DNA of 64,000 bases from Protula sp. h YS-2021. Its lineage: Eukaryota > Annelida > Polychaeta > Sabellida > Serpulidae. The stretch spans positions 44,874,500-44,938,499 of the forward strand of contig OX457029.1 of NCBI GenBank assembly GCA_949752745.1. Reading direction: 5' to 3'. A program made the position numbers and the translations under genes. The notes under the pieces are model-generated. The model had not been told where the DNA came from. It saw only the letters and a program-made list of their open reading frames with translations, and ran no database searches. Below are positions 23,401 through 29,854 of the stretch, piece by piece. How positions within the stretch are numbered: position 1 is the first letter of the stretch; each line of letters opens with the position of its first letter.

Positions 23401-23485
23401 ACTCGTTCACCAGGAAAAGCGGTTCATAAAAAACTTGTGGCCAAACCTTCCTTCCACAAATTTAGAATTTTCAACGAAGATTTGA
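20402..23485 (+). CDS. POLB: Protein-primed family B DNA polymerase, 5' part (exonuclease to motif B)
   Basis: Replicates the element by protein-primed synthesis. I start at the first ATG, 20402; the open frame extends upstream to 20348 without an ATG. Visible in order (approximate residues): two C2HC fingers (5-24, 60-80); a conserved Polinton region with NKCFLWSVL (~259) and RHYCLIKN (~355) resembling a papain-like Cys/His pair; a finger starting FYCFNC (~377); ExoI YADFECF (~432); an endonuclease VII-like insert CYICHEPL...DHDH (~517-545); ExoII FHNLRGYDSH (~575); ExoIII YLKSDVLLLADV (~720); motif A YLDANNLYGWAM (~820); motif B NNSVFGKTMENV (~985). The frame then closes at 23485 before motif C, which continues in the -1 frame. 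The family assignment is certain. Whether the protein is completed by recoding or is broken is open. Confidence 0.95.
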   Translation: MATVYCHECDVTFPSLEVFVTHRCKPARLKRAREELVEQIEVKRRKTLQDDVERPDPVLCGECIKIFPSLDAFDTHACVEMENVSHEEQRKKETGQVGRGRRVSLGENAQERRFEPEDGSDLLLEMRQQENRIKRHLLETLNRGMKWYIVVNARFKKMTPNVEGVMVEQVDNAFISSPTYAAYNPADIEKDLPEAYKELFTRFDEHERQGSGWVLDNILFIEVHTATSAPLEASSFIPLPKKVKSTKGVLNIQNKDNKCFLWSVLAHLHPSTSNDPQRVHQYKAFENELKVEDMTFPTPITDIPKFEKENDVSINVFGYEHDVVVPIQLSRNTSTNSANSAREINLLLISNDKTRHYCLIKNFSRLMAYRSKYKHTTFYCFNCLHGFMRQDLLDKHREVCGKHGAQRLSFPKEPFIKFKNVAKQQRAPFVIYADFECFTKKHEGDKYQHHRPNSFAYVVVSQYDTRAPVMYRGDNAVKVFLDHMVNERDRIVHGLQQKKKMVMTREDEEDYKNATDCYICHEPLGADRVRDHDHINGKYRGAAHSQCNLQFRFRKDQQDVEDSFIIPVFFHNLRGYDSHLIMEEIGKFKNERITVIPNTVEKYIAFTMSNLKFTDSYQFMSTSLQKLVSNLAAEGKDNFYHMTSHIHDSDQQELLLRKGVYPYDYVDEPSKFAETQLPSKDKFYSLLSEEDISDEDYAHAQKVWETFQCTTFGEYHDLYLKSDVLLLADVFENFRHVCLNTYELDPAHYYTAPGLSWDAMLKATKVKLELINDIDMYQMVEQGLRGGISVITHKYAKANNPYVPDYDPTKPTNYLTYLDANNLYGWAMSQSMPESGFMWVSEPESIDFMDVDEDDEIWYILEVDLEYPYSIHDHHNHYPVAPERKCVKVGELSKHSQKLRKDLNMKGKPSEKLIPNLCDKKKYVLHYRNLQQYVSLGLKVTKVHRAIMFAQSKWLAKYISLNTEKRKLAKNPFEKDFFKLMNNSVFGKTMENVRKRINVELVHQEKRFIKNLWPNLPSTNLEFSTKI
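23428..23434 (+). promoter_or_regulatory. A AAA AAC slippery heptamer at the PolB phase change
   Basis: The zero-frame codons are ATA AAA AAC, giving an X XXY YYZ heptamer in the right phase for -1 frameshifting. After a -1 slip, reading continues in the frame that carries motif C. Directly downstream TTGTGG (23435-23440) can pair with CCACAA (23454-23459) across a 13-nt loop, although the spacer is shorter than the usual 5-9 nt. The alternative is loss of one A from an A run, a common indel or assembly error. Confidence 0.5.
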
Positions 23486-24099
23486 CCGCGGTACATTTGC
23501 GCAAAGTGGATCTGCTTCTGGATAAACCCATTCAAGTTGGTTTCACCATTCTCGACCTCAGCAAGGTGCTCATGTTCCACTTTCATTACAACTACATCAT
23601 GACCAAGTATCCCGACGCCAAGCTGTTGTTCAGCGACACCGACAGTCTATGTTATGACATAGAAACGGACGATATCTACAAAGACATGCAGGAAGATGCC
23701 GACTTGTTCGACACAAGTGACTATCCGCCAGATCATTTCCTACATTCCAACGTGAACAAGAAAGTGCTTGGGAAAATGAAAGATGAGACGGTGGGCATTC
23801 CCATTGAAGAGTTTGTTGGACTTCGGCCGAAAATGTATAGTATGATGTATGGTGGGAAAGAAAAACGTACGGCTAAAGGCATCACTCGCGCGTGTCAAAG
23901 ACGTATGAAACATCAGCAGTATAGAGACAGTTTGTTCAACCAAACGCAAACGATGACTACAGGACACATCATTCGAAGTCATGACCACCAGATCTTCTCG
24001 GAGAAGTTGAGGAAAGTGGCTCTCTCTCCCTTTGATGACAAGCGATATGTGATGAGTGATGGCTATTCCACTTTGGCGCATGGGCATTACAGTATATAA
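23434..24099 (+). CDS. POLB: Family B DNA polymerase, 3' part (motif C to C-terminus)
   Basis: Continuation of the polymerase in the -1 frame. It carries the catalytic motif C (LLFSDTDSL), the KMYSMMYGG motif and the KGITRA region typical of Polinton polymerases, and ends at TAA 24097-24099. There is no ATG at the 5' edge in a position expected for independent initiation (the frame opens at CTT/GTG), so it needs recoding or represents the distal part of a broken gene. The stop codon is part of the TATATAAG box of the next gene. Confidence 0.92.
   Translation, partial: LVAKPSFHKFRIFNEDLTAVHLRKVDLLLDKPIQVGFTILDLSKVLMFHFHYNYIMTKYPDAKLLFSDTDSLCYDIETDDIYKDMQEDADLFDTSDYPPDHFLHSNVNKKVLGKMKDETVGIPIEEFVGLRPKMYSMMYGGKEKRTAKGITRACQRRMKHQQYRDSLFNQTQTMTTGHIIRSHDHQIFSEKLRKVALSPFDDKRYVMSDGYSTLAHGHYSI
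24093..24099 (+). promoter_or_regulatory. TATA box overlapping the PolB stop
   Basis: TATATAA followed by GGGGGAG. The TAA is also the PolB stop codon. It sits 56 nt before the ATG of the PC4-like gene. Confidence 0.7.
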
Positions 24100-24154
24100 G
24101 GGGGAGACACTTCAACTTGAGAGTCAGTTGAGGTGTGAACACTGAAGCGTCAAC

Positions 24155-24460
24155 ATGAAAAGATCTGCAACAACGGACACTACCATCAAGAAATTAAAAG
24201 TGGAGACGGCGACGGCGACGGCACCAACACCACAGTCGTGGGATGGAATGCTTTCTCTAGGCAATGGAAAGTATATCAAGATTATGAAACAAAGTAATGA
24301 AGGTGTGGTAAACATTCGCAAATACCTCAGAGATGAGGGGACTGGAAAAAACCGTCCAACGAAAAAGGGTATCTTGCTGACAATACCTGAATGGAAAATG
24401 ATGAAGAAGCAGGTGAAAGAAGTGGATAAAAGGCTTCGCAGACAAGACGACAAGTCATAA
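24155..24460 (+). CDS. PC4/Sub1-like ssDNA-binding protein
   Basis: A 101-residue protein. The N-terminus is basic with a Lys/Arg-rich, nuclear-signal-like start (MKR, then KKLK). From about residue 35 comes a PC4-type core: LGNGKYIKIMKQ, VNIRKYLRDEGTG, RPTKKGILLTIPEWKMMKKQ, matching the family pattern of four beta strands and a helix with G-x-x-L-T-x-x-x-W. PC4/Sub1 proteins bind single-stranded DNA and act in transcription and replication. Adjacency to PolB suggests a role in element replication or early transcription, which is inference. It is 13 nt ahead of the next gene and may share its transcript. The assignment to the PC4 fold is by pattern only. Confidence 0.75.
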   Translation: MKRSATTDTTIKKLKVETATATAPTPQSWDGMLSLGNGKYIKIMKQSNEGVVNIRKYLRDEGTGKNRPTKKGILLTIPEWKMMKKQVKEVDKRLRRQDDKS

Positions 24461-24473
24461 CAAGGTAACAATC

Positions 24474-24848
24474 ATGAATGCACTCATGTTGGACGATGGT
24501 GTTTACCTTAAAGTTAATGAGAGGAATGAAGTGATGATGGGTTCTCGGAGAATTTCTGCTTATCGGTTTAAACCTGAAGTGTGGAAAGACTTTAAAAACA
24601 TACCGCTTGAACCTGGGTTTAAACGCAGACTTGAAAATAAACTGGAAGTGACGGTGGCTGAATATGATTCTAAGATACGTGTGACATTCTGTAGAAATCT
24701 TTTACAGGATTATCCAAAGGATTATAAGGGAGTTGTGCCAGATACACCCTATGCACAGTTGATCTTCTTTGATATCAAGAACTGGCGCGCAGTCCTACGA
24801 TTCCTAGAAGCGATACAACATCCACTGTTCGACATCATCCGAGTATAA
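24474..24848 (+). CDS. Small beta-rich protein, PC4-cluster family member 1
   Basis: 124 residues, no function recognised. It appears to be built of two similar halves, each with alternating hydrophobic strands and a closing helix with a central Trp: the first ends FKPEVWKDFKNI, the second contains LEVTVAEYDSKIRVTF and ends LIFFDIKNWRAVLRFLEAI. The closing motif resembles the helix of the neighbouring PC4-like protein and is shared with the products at 24854, 25107 and 33236. I infer divergent duplicates of one ancestral domain. The stop TAA (24846-24848) lies inside a TATAAAA box. Confidence 0.75.
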   Translation: MNALMLDDGVYLKVNERNEVMMGSRRISAYRFKPEVWKDFKNIPLEPGFKRRLENKLEVTVAEYDSKIRVTFCRNLLQDYPKDYKGVVPDTPYAQLIFFDIKNWRAVLRFLEAIQHPLFDIIRV

Positions 24849-24850
24849 AA
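24844..24850 (+). promoter_or_regulatory. TATA box overlapping the stop of the 24474 gene
   Basis: TATAAAA containing the TAA stop of the preceding gene. A start site about 30 nt downstream would fall after the ATG at 24854, so it would serve an internal ATG of that gene (24863, 24914) or the gene starting at 25107. Confidence 0.5.
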
Positions 24851-24853
24851 TAC

Positions 24854-25204
24854 ATGAACGAGATGGAAGACTACGTGTTGGATTATGAACCCATAACATA
24901 TGGATTCTCATACATGAGAAACTTATGTGATGATATTGTGCTACGACATTTTGGACAGTATCTCGTCCTATCGCTTGATGACCAATCCGTGTTGAAGGAT
25001 CATCTAGACAAGTTGAGAATACCTGGCTTTCTCCTAGTAGTCTCAAATGAATTAGAAGTGCGTGTGACTGAGAACTGTCTAGACGTGTTTGTACAATTTC
25101 GCCAACATGACGAGCTTACAGAATGCTACGACTACATCACCCTCAGCACAGTGGAATGGAACGCGCTGTTGCAAGCATTGGATTGGAAAGAACCTGACGC
25201 TTGA
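24854..25204 (+). CDS. Small beta-rich protein, PC4-cluster family member 2
   Basis: 116 residues, acidic, no function recognised. The second half has the family signature: LEVRVTENCLDVFVQFR, then YDYITLSTVEWNALLQALDW. The first half contains GQYLVLSLDDQSVLKDHL, a weaker copy. It begins 5 nt after the previous stop. Its last ~98 nt overlap the following frame (ATG 25107), so either the two genes truly overlap or they were one longer gene separated by an indel. Confidence 0.7.
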   Translation: MNEMEDYVLDYEPITYGFSYMRNLCDDIVLRHFGQYLVLSLDDQSVLKDHLDKLRIPGFLLVVSNELEVRVTENCLDVFVQFRQHDELTECYDYITLSTVEWNALLQALDWKEPDA

Positions 25205-25490
25205 ATTCAAAGAGGAAGGAATACAACTTATGCGGGGTACCAAATCCATTGAGCTGACACAACATATATGGACATGGATACGTGTGATGGACATAAATGA
25301 AGAAGGATATGAACTGAAACTGTCTGAACATGAAACTGCTAAAGTGATAAAGTTTGGTGATGTGCGTTATGTAAGCTTTCATAGCATTTACAAATACGGG
25401 TATAATGTCTATGATACCTATATCAATTTAGATTCTAATGAATGGCATGCATTGATGAATGTATTGAAAAATGAATGTGATTGTAAATAA
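25107..25490 (+). CDS. Small beta-rich protein, PC4-cluster family member 3
   Basis: 127 residues from the first ATG. The recognisable domain starts only after the overlap with the previous gene (NLTLEFKEEGIQLMRG onward), so the first ~28 residues are overprinted on the preceding gene and may not be real. The second half contains VIKFGDVRYVSF and YDTYINLDSNEWHALMNVL. These align clearly with VISYLDMRYVSF and HHINMNDGEWETLLQEM in the right-arm gene at 33236, which makes them paralogues. No function recognised. Confidence 0.65.
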   Translation: MTSLQNATTTSPSAQWNGTRCCKHWIGKNLTLEFKEEGIQLMRGTKSIELTQHIWTWIRVMDINEEGYELKLSEHETAKVIKFGDVRYVSFHSIYKYGYNVYDTYINLDSNEWHALMNVLKNECDCK

Positions 25491-25745
25491 AAAAGTTTGT
25501 AAATAGTGTAAATAGACTTTGTAGTTAAGAATTTGTAAATAGTGTAAATAGACTTTGTAAATAAAAGTTTGTAAATAGTGTAAATAGAATTTGTAAATAA
25601 AAGTTTGTAAATAGTGTAAATAGACTTTGTAAATAAAAGTTTGTAAATAGTGTAAATAGAATTTGTAGTTAAGAATTTGTAAATAGTGTAAATAGCGTTT
25701 GTAGTTAAGAGTTTGTAAATAGTGTTTGTAAACTTTGTAAATAGA
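25490..25745. repeat. TTTGTAAATAGTGTAAATAGA minisatellite
   Basis: About seven imperfect copies of a ~36-bp unit directly behind the left-arm gene cluster. Shares the TTTGTAAA core with the array at 19470-19880. Confidence 0.88.
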
Positions 25746-25749
25746 ACAC

Positions 25750-25789
25750 AATAAACAAGACAGTTGTTTGAAACTTGGTTTGTTTTATT
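25750..25789. terminator. Bidirectional poly(A) signal region
   Basis: AATAAA on the plus strand at 25750-25755 and AATAAA on the minus strand (TTTATT at 25784-25789) lie between the two converging gene sets, separated by CAACAACAA-rich spacer. They fit 3' ends for the plus-strand cluster and the minus-strand late string. Confidence 0.6.
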
Positions 25790-25852
25790 TAACAACAACA
25801 ACTTAACTAATATAACAACAACAACTTAACTAATATAACAACAACAACAACA

Positions 25853-26290
25853 TTAATAAAACAATGGTTTATAATGTCTATATACAAAATCCTTTACAAT
25901 AAAATCGCCATCCTTTCTTTTTAATATATTCACAATATCAAACATACTCTGACCTCGAGCTCTATGTAATATATAATATACACAATAAAAACCACATGAT
26001 GATGATATTGGCGTTTGTAATGAGATAGAATTATACATATAGTCATTTCTTAAAAACATGTCTAAACGATCATCGAGAGGGAACAGTCCATAAGAGTCAA
26101 AATATTCCACAGGGTCTTTATCATAATACACTGCCACCCAATGTTCTCCTGGTTCATCTTGATCGTCTGTGTTGATCACATAGGCGCCGCGTTGTAAAGA
26201 TGGTAACTGGTCCATGGCAAACACGCCTTGAAACAAGTCTTTGGTCATGACATCATGACTCAATATGGCATCAATCTGCTTCGTGTTCAT
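25853..26290 (-). CDS. PRO: Adenain-like cysteine protease
   Basis: 145-residue C5/Ulp1-type peptidase that matures capsid proteins in adenoviruses and, by homology, in Polintons. The catalytic constellation is visible: His50 (GEHWVAVYYD), Asp65 (EYFDSYG), the oxyanion Gln92 and Cys99 (SSSCGFYC). The order His-Asp-Gln-Cys and the short length fit the family. Its ATG overlaps the capsid-gene stop by 4 nt, so it is the last gene of the late string, and a poly(A) signal follows 60-70 nt downstream. It looks intact. Confidence 0.93.
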   Translation of the reverse strand: MNTKQIDAILSHDVMTKDLFQGVFAMDQLPSLQRGAYVINTDDQDEPGEHWVAVYYDKDPVEYFDSYGLFPLDDRLDMFLRNDYMYNSISLQTPISSSCGFYCVYYILHRARGQSMFDIVNILKRKDGDFIVKDFVYRHYKPLFY

Positions 26291-27660
26291 GACTGGTAGT
26301 CGAATTGGATGCTGCGATTTGCACTGATCTCAATAATGTTGTCAAATTCAGCATAGACAATGACATTGATGGTAGGTTGCAAAGCCGTAGCAAAGTTCAT
26401 TTCTAGCCGCAAATTCCCATGCTTGATCAGGGGGAAATGATCATCGCCATCATAATCCGGTGTTAAGTCAAACGAAAATAAAGCATAACCTCTAGGCCAA
26501 TCTTCCCGTTTTATAATGGAACTTTTCTCACCATTCAACCGATCAAACGATTTGTAAAGCGTTTCAAAAGCGTCCAGGTATTTGTTCTGTGTAATGTCAA
26601 GCTTGAGAGGTTTGGATAGAACTGGTTCACCATCCGTGTACAGTTGCATATAGTCCAGATCAAAATGTTTGAAATCATATGGATTCCTCAATACTGATCC
26701 ACCAAAAGCTTCATTATGAACCAGACCAATAACAATACGATTTGGTAATTGACCCAAAAAGATGTTATCTTTCACAAAAGACTGAAATCCTGCTGGAATA
26801 GCCAAGACTTTACATTCTTTTCTAGTGATGATGATCTTGGCAGGACTTTTCATCAATGCATCTGTATGTCCTAACTGAATACCTGTACTCACCCTCACTT
26901 TGCGAATGGTTAAAAATGCCTCTTTCACTTCTACCTTATAGGTATTATTTGCAGCCATCAATACATAGTCATCTTTTTGTCTATGGAAACGCAATTTCAA
27001 ACTGATGCCATTCGGAAGATAACGATCCTGCTCAAACAAATCTATCCTTAAACCACCTGTGAGCATAAGATCACGACTAAGACGAGTATGCAAATAACGA
27101 TGATGTAAGCCATTATTGCCTTGCTCAGCCAAGTCACCACCGTCGGCATTGACATGAAACCCGGATACATATTGTTCATGATTAGGTCTTTTCACCTCAT
27201 GGCTATTCATTGACCCAGCAGTATCCTTGTACATGAGACGCATAGAGCGCTCAGAATGCAGACTTTCTTCCGAATCATGGATGAGATGAGAGATAATGCT
27301 GGTATAACCATGAGTATTGTTGCTATGCGAAACCAAACGATCATTCAGAAACAATTCAATATTAGACCATAACCCATTAAACACATCATTGATGCAAGAG
27401 ACATTATCATCTGCGCCACACGCTGTTCCATCAGCCTTTAGAATGCGACATACAATATGAAGTTTGCTGTTCTTTAAATCTAGATATTCTTCTGTACTCG
27501 CAGGAATGTAGAATTCTATTGGAGCGCCTTCTCTAATGCTTGTAAGTGGTTGATAGTCAACATTATAACTTTTCTCTACAGCAGTTTGCGTTGGTGGTAC
27601 GTGAAACCATTCCAATGGAGAAAGACTACATTCACACGAATGATTATGAATGAGAGACAT
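26287..27660 (-). CDS. MCP: Major capsid protein (double jelly-roll, hexon-like)
   Basis: 457 residues, intact. The order of motifs follows Polinton capsid proteins: an N-terminal region with EFYIPASTEEYLDLKNSKLH, then GLWSNIELFLNDRLVS, a middle segment with AIPAGFQSFVKDNIFLGQLPNRIVIGLV, and a C-terminal jelly-roll end with GYALFSFDLTPDYDGDDHFPL and NVIVYAEFDNIIEI. Double jelly-roll proteins form the pseudo-hexameric capsomers of adeno-like virions. The gene starts 10 nt after the previous stop behind an A-rich leader and ends in a 4-nt overlap with the protease. Confidence 0.92.
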   Translation of the reverse strand: MSLIHNHSCECSLSPLEWFHVPPTQTAVEKSYNVDYQPLTSIREGAPIEFYIPASTEEYLDLKNSKLHIVCRILKADGTACGADDNVSCINDVFNGLWSNIELFLNDRLVSHSNNTHGYTSIISHLIHDSEESLHSERSMRLMYKDTAGSMNSHEVKRPNHEQYVSGFHVNADGGDLAEQGNNGLHHRYLHTRLSRDLMLTGGLRIDLFEQDRYLPNGISLKLRFHRQKDDYVLMAANNTYKVEVKEAFLTIRKVRVSTGIQLGHTDALMKSPAKIIITRKECKVLAIPAGFQSFVKDNIFLGQLPNRIVIGLVHNEAFGGSVLRNPYDFKHFDLDYMQLYTDGEPVLSKPLKLDITQNKYLDAFETLYKSFDRLNGEKSSIIKREDWPRGYALFSFDLTPDYDGDDHFPLIKHGNLRLEMNFATALQPTINVIVYAEFDNIIEISANRSIQFDYQS

Positions 27661-27670
27661 TTTTTTTTCT

Positions 27671-28012
27671 TTAAAAAATATCTTTGCGATATTTTGATGT
27701 TATCCGTCTGGCTGTTTTTCGTCTTCTGGCACGTTTCGTCGGTTGCACACGCTTTTGTTCTCCAAACACACGTTCTGCTACTCGGCCCGTCACATCTTTC
27801 GCGACATTCTTTGCAGCCTTCTTAAGATGTGGCGCAACGATCTTAGCCCCAGCCTTAAGTAATGGAATAGCTTTGCGAGCCAATGATCCCAGTATTGAAC
27901 CAATACCATCGCCATATTGGATTCGCGCTCCTTTGAATCCTGGTAATTCCCCGCCCACTTGACGAAGAAAATGGTTGCGATATGCAGACGGATCGTGTGT
28001 ATAAGCTTTCAT
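27671..28012 (-). CDS. Small basic protein, pVI/pX-like
   Basis: 113 residues with three parts: a Gly-rich segment (VGGELPGFKGARIQYGDGIG, ~19-38), an amphipathic segment (GSLARKAIPLLKAGAKIVAP) and a very basic tail (KRARRRKTARR). This architecture recalls adenoviral protein VI or X, membrane-lytic and DNA-condensing minor virion proteins that are cleaved by the protease, and comparable small proteins occur beside the capsid genes of Polintons. The resemblance is architectural, so the specific counterpart is uncertain. The ATG overlaps the penton stop as ATGA. Confidence 0.7.
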   Translation of the reverse strand: MKAYTHDPSAYRNHFLRQVGGELPGFKGARIQYGDGIGSILGSLARKAIPLLKAGAKIVAPHLKKAAKNVAKDVTGRVAERVFGEQKRVQPTKRARRRKTARRITSKYRKDIF

Positions 28013-28770
28013 ATTGCTTTTGGTCGAAAATGAAGTTTACAGATCACCTTTCCAGTTTGAAATGGAACATTATGGCCTGTGTCGTCCTTAATATTCATTT
28101 CTATCATGTCAAATTTGGATGTGTTTACAGGAACATAATGCGGTTCGCCATACGTTTTCATGATAATATCTCCATCATGACCTTGTATGCCAACAGAACG
28201 TAGTAACGGAACATAATAATCACCAACAACTTGTGGTTCACAAATGCTACAATACACATACAGTGTATAAAACCCCTGTTTCACATCCGCTTTATGGTCA
28301 GCTGTACATGTTTCAGTATACCATTGATCTGGGATAAATCCTAAAATCTCAGCTAATCCAGCGGAAAAGGACACTTCAAAGCCATAATTTAGAAATAGAA
28401 AAACACGTCGTCTAATCTTATCATACTTTATCCGAATAGCTTCTTTAAGTTCATCTTTCATAGAATTAGTCGCTTCTTCATTCACTGCCTGACATATTTC
28501 TTGTATGGATCTATAGTAGCCATAAGGAATATTAATAGTCTCAAGTGTCTCTGTCAGTGGTTGTTGTCGATACTGAATAGAATAGTCCATGTCATGTCTC
28601 ATCGTTGTCCATGTATGTGGATATTGAATTTCAGCTAAAGCCACTTCATATTTTCCATTCAGATAAATAGTTCGAGGCATACGAATTTGATAATTCGAAG
28701 CCTTGTTGTTGGGATAATAGGTCATACTCGCATTGCTAGGCAAAGTAATGTAAAAGCTTGTCGACTCCAT
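28009..28770 (-). CDS. Minor capsid (penton) protein
   Basis: 253 residues, intact. It opens with the Polinton penton signature FYITLPSNASMTYYPNNKAS followed by YQIRMPRTIYLNGKYEVALAEIQYPHTW, and ends in a beta-rich domain. Penton proteins of this group have a jelly-roll and occupy the capsid vertices. It lies between the small Cys-rich frame at 28816 and the pVI/pX-like gene, in the usual capsid block. Confidence 0.88.
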   Translation of the reverse strand: MESTSFYITLPSNASMTYYPNNKASNYQIRMPRTIYLNGKYEVALAEIQYPHTWTTMRHDMDYSIQYRQQPLTETLETINIPYGYYRSIQEICQAVNEEATNSMKDELKEAIRIKYDKIRRRVFLFLNYGFEVSFSAGLAEILGFIPDQWYTETCTADHKADVKQGFYTLYVYCSICEPQVVGDYYVPLLRSVGIQGHDGDIIMKTYGEPHYVPVNTSKFDMIEMNIKDDTGHNVPFQTGKVICKLHFRPKAI

Positions 28771-28815
28771 GATGGGAACTAAATGGTATAGGTGCGTTGA
28801 CGTTGTCTATATACT

Positions 28816-28971
28816 TCACGATAGCGTATGCCAAATCTCATCCTCATTCACATGGTCTTTTATTTCTCCTTCACAACACGCGCTTGTACATCTTGTTTTT
28901 ACAGGAATAGTTGGTTTATCTTCTTGGCAACAACAACATAGCTCTTTCAACCATATTAAAAATTTTCCCAT
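28816..28971 (-). CDS. Small Cys-rich protein with MG start, 51 aa
   Basis: A short frame from ATG at 28971 to TGA at 28816. The product begins Met-Gly, has a hydrophobic N-terminal stretch, four consecutive Cys at residues 12-15, a further Cys cluster near residues 27-33 and an acidic end. It fills the only sizeable gap in the late gene string and overlaps the preceding stop by 16 nt, as neighbouring genes do. A Met-Gly start and Cys clusters suggest acylation and membrane association or metal binding, but the classic Ser/Thr at position 6 of a myristoylation site is absent. Function unknown. Confidence 0.5.
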   Translation of the reverse strand: MGKFLIWLKELCCCCQEDKPTIPVKTRCTSACCEGEIKDHVNEDEIWHTLS

Positions 28972-29531
28972 CCTTCAGGAAACTGTCTTTGTTGACGTTG
29001 TTTCATTTCTGTTGTAATGTCGTCACGAGTGGTCTTTTTACTAAACATTGTTTTTGGAATATTAGCATCAACAATTTCCTGAATAAACGGATGCCAGCCA
29101 TATGGTGGTATGGCTCGTTCTTTTCTTCTTGTCGCCACCAATGCTTCTTTCATCAAATCAACCATGTTGGAATTTGTGATAATATCGCCCGTTTTCAACA
29201 CAAGTTCATTCTTCTCTGACCATGTCGTACCATATTTCTTCAGTTCTGCTAAAAGTTGTGTTACTTTTCCATGATAGATAGGTTGAAAATGACTTAAAAA
29301 TAACTTTTCTGGCTTTTCAGGTGGTGATGATGAGGGCTTTTGCTGCCTAGACTGACTTGTTCGTAAATGACGGCCAAGAAGTTGAGACATTTCTATAGCC
29401 TTTTCACGTGTTCGTTTCCCACGTAAAAGTTTATTCACTTTCGTTTTGATTTCACCATGTTTTCCCTTCTTTTCTAGCAACATTTTATATTCATATTCAG
29501 GAATGAGGACCATTTTCATCGTATGTTTCAT
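28956..29531 (-). CDS. Conserved Polinton-type protein of unknown function, 191 aa
   Basis: The N-terminal half is highly basic (KGKHGEIKTKVNKLLRGKRTREKA) with a Ser/Pro-rich linker near residues 63-75. The second half contains VTQLLAELKKYG, LVLKTGDIITNSNMVDLMKEAL and PPYGWHPFIQEIVDANIPKTMF, a pattern I associate with Maverick-type elements but cannot tie to a function. Its position between the ATPase/small basic gene and the capsid genes suggests a virion or assembly role, which is inference. The ATG overlaps the preceding stop by 4 nt. Confidence 0.8.
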   Translation of the reverse strand: MKHTMKMVLIPEYEYKMLLEKKGKHGEIKTKVNKLLRGKRTREKAIEMSQLLGRHLRTSQSRQQKPSSSPPEKPEKLFLSHFQPIYHGKVTQLLAELKKYGTTWSEKNELVLKTGDIITNSNMVDLMKEALVATRRKERAIPPYGWHPFIQEIVDANIPKTMFSKKTTRDDITTEMKQRQQRQFPEGWENF

Positions 29532-29854
29532 TTTAGCAGTAGTTTGGCTAACAAGGGCAATGCCAATCTAGCAATAACTCCAATGAATCCTCCTTTCTGA
29601 TTAATCAACTTCTTTTTTCGTCGAAGGGATATCTTCTTATCTGCTAGAGTACGTAGCGTATGACGTTCACGTTTAAATTCCTTAAACCGTTTTGAGCTTA
29701 AGGGTAAATGTCCTTGCAATATATTCAAACAAATTTCAAACAAGCTTGTTAATTCCTCTTTTGTAGCTTGCTGTAGCAAGGATTTACGTCGTTTAGGCCC
29801 ACTGCGTGCAAGCAAATGAAGAAACGGTTGGTTCGCTCGAATACGTTTAGACAT
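29528..29854 (-). CDS. Small basic protein with hydrophobic C-terminus, 108 aa
   Basis: Lys/Arg-rich throughout, ending KKKLINQKGGFIGVIARLALPLLAKLLLK, i.e. a basic patch, GGF, and an amphipathic or membrane-binding helix. Small proteins of this build are common in Polintons and recall adenoviral core or lytic peptides. It overlaps the ATPase stop by 8 nt and the next gene by 4 nt. Specific function not known. Confidence 0.75.
   Translation of the reverse strand: MSKRIRANQPFLHLLARSGPKRRKSLLQQATKEELTSLFEICLNILQGHLPLSSKRFKEFKRERHTLRTLADKKISLRRKKKLINQKGGFIGVIARLALPLLAKLLLK

Noticed and set aside
25418..25801. 127-codon minus-strand frame
   Set aside because: Translation of the TTTGTAAATA minisatellite.
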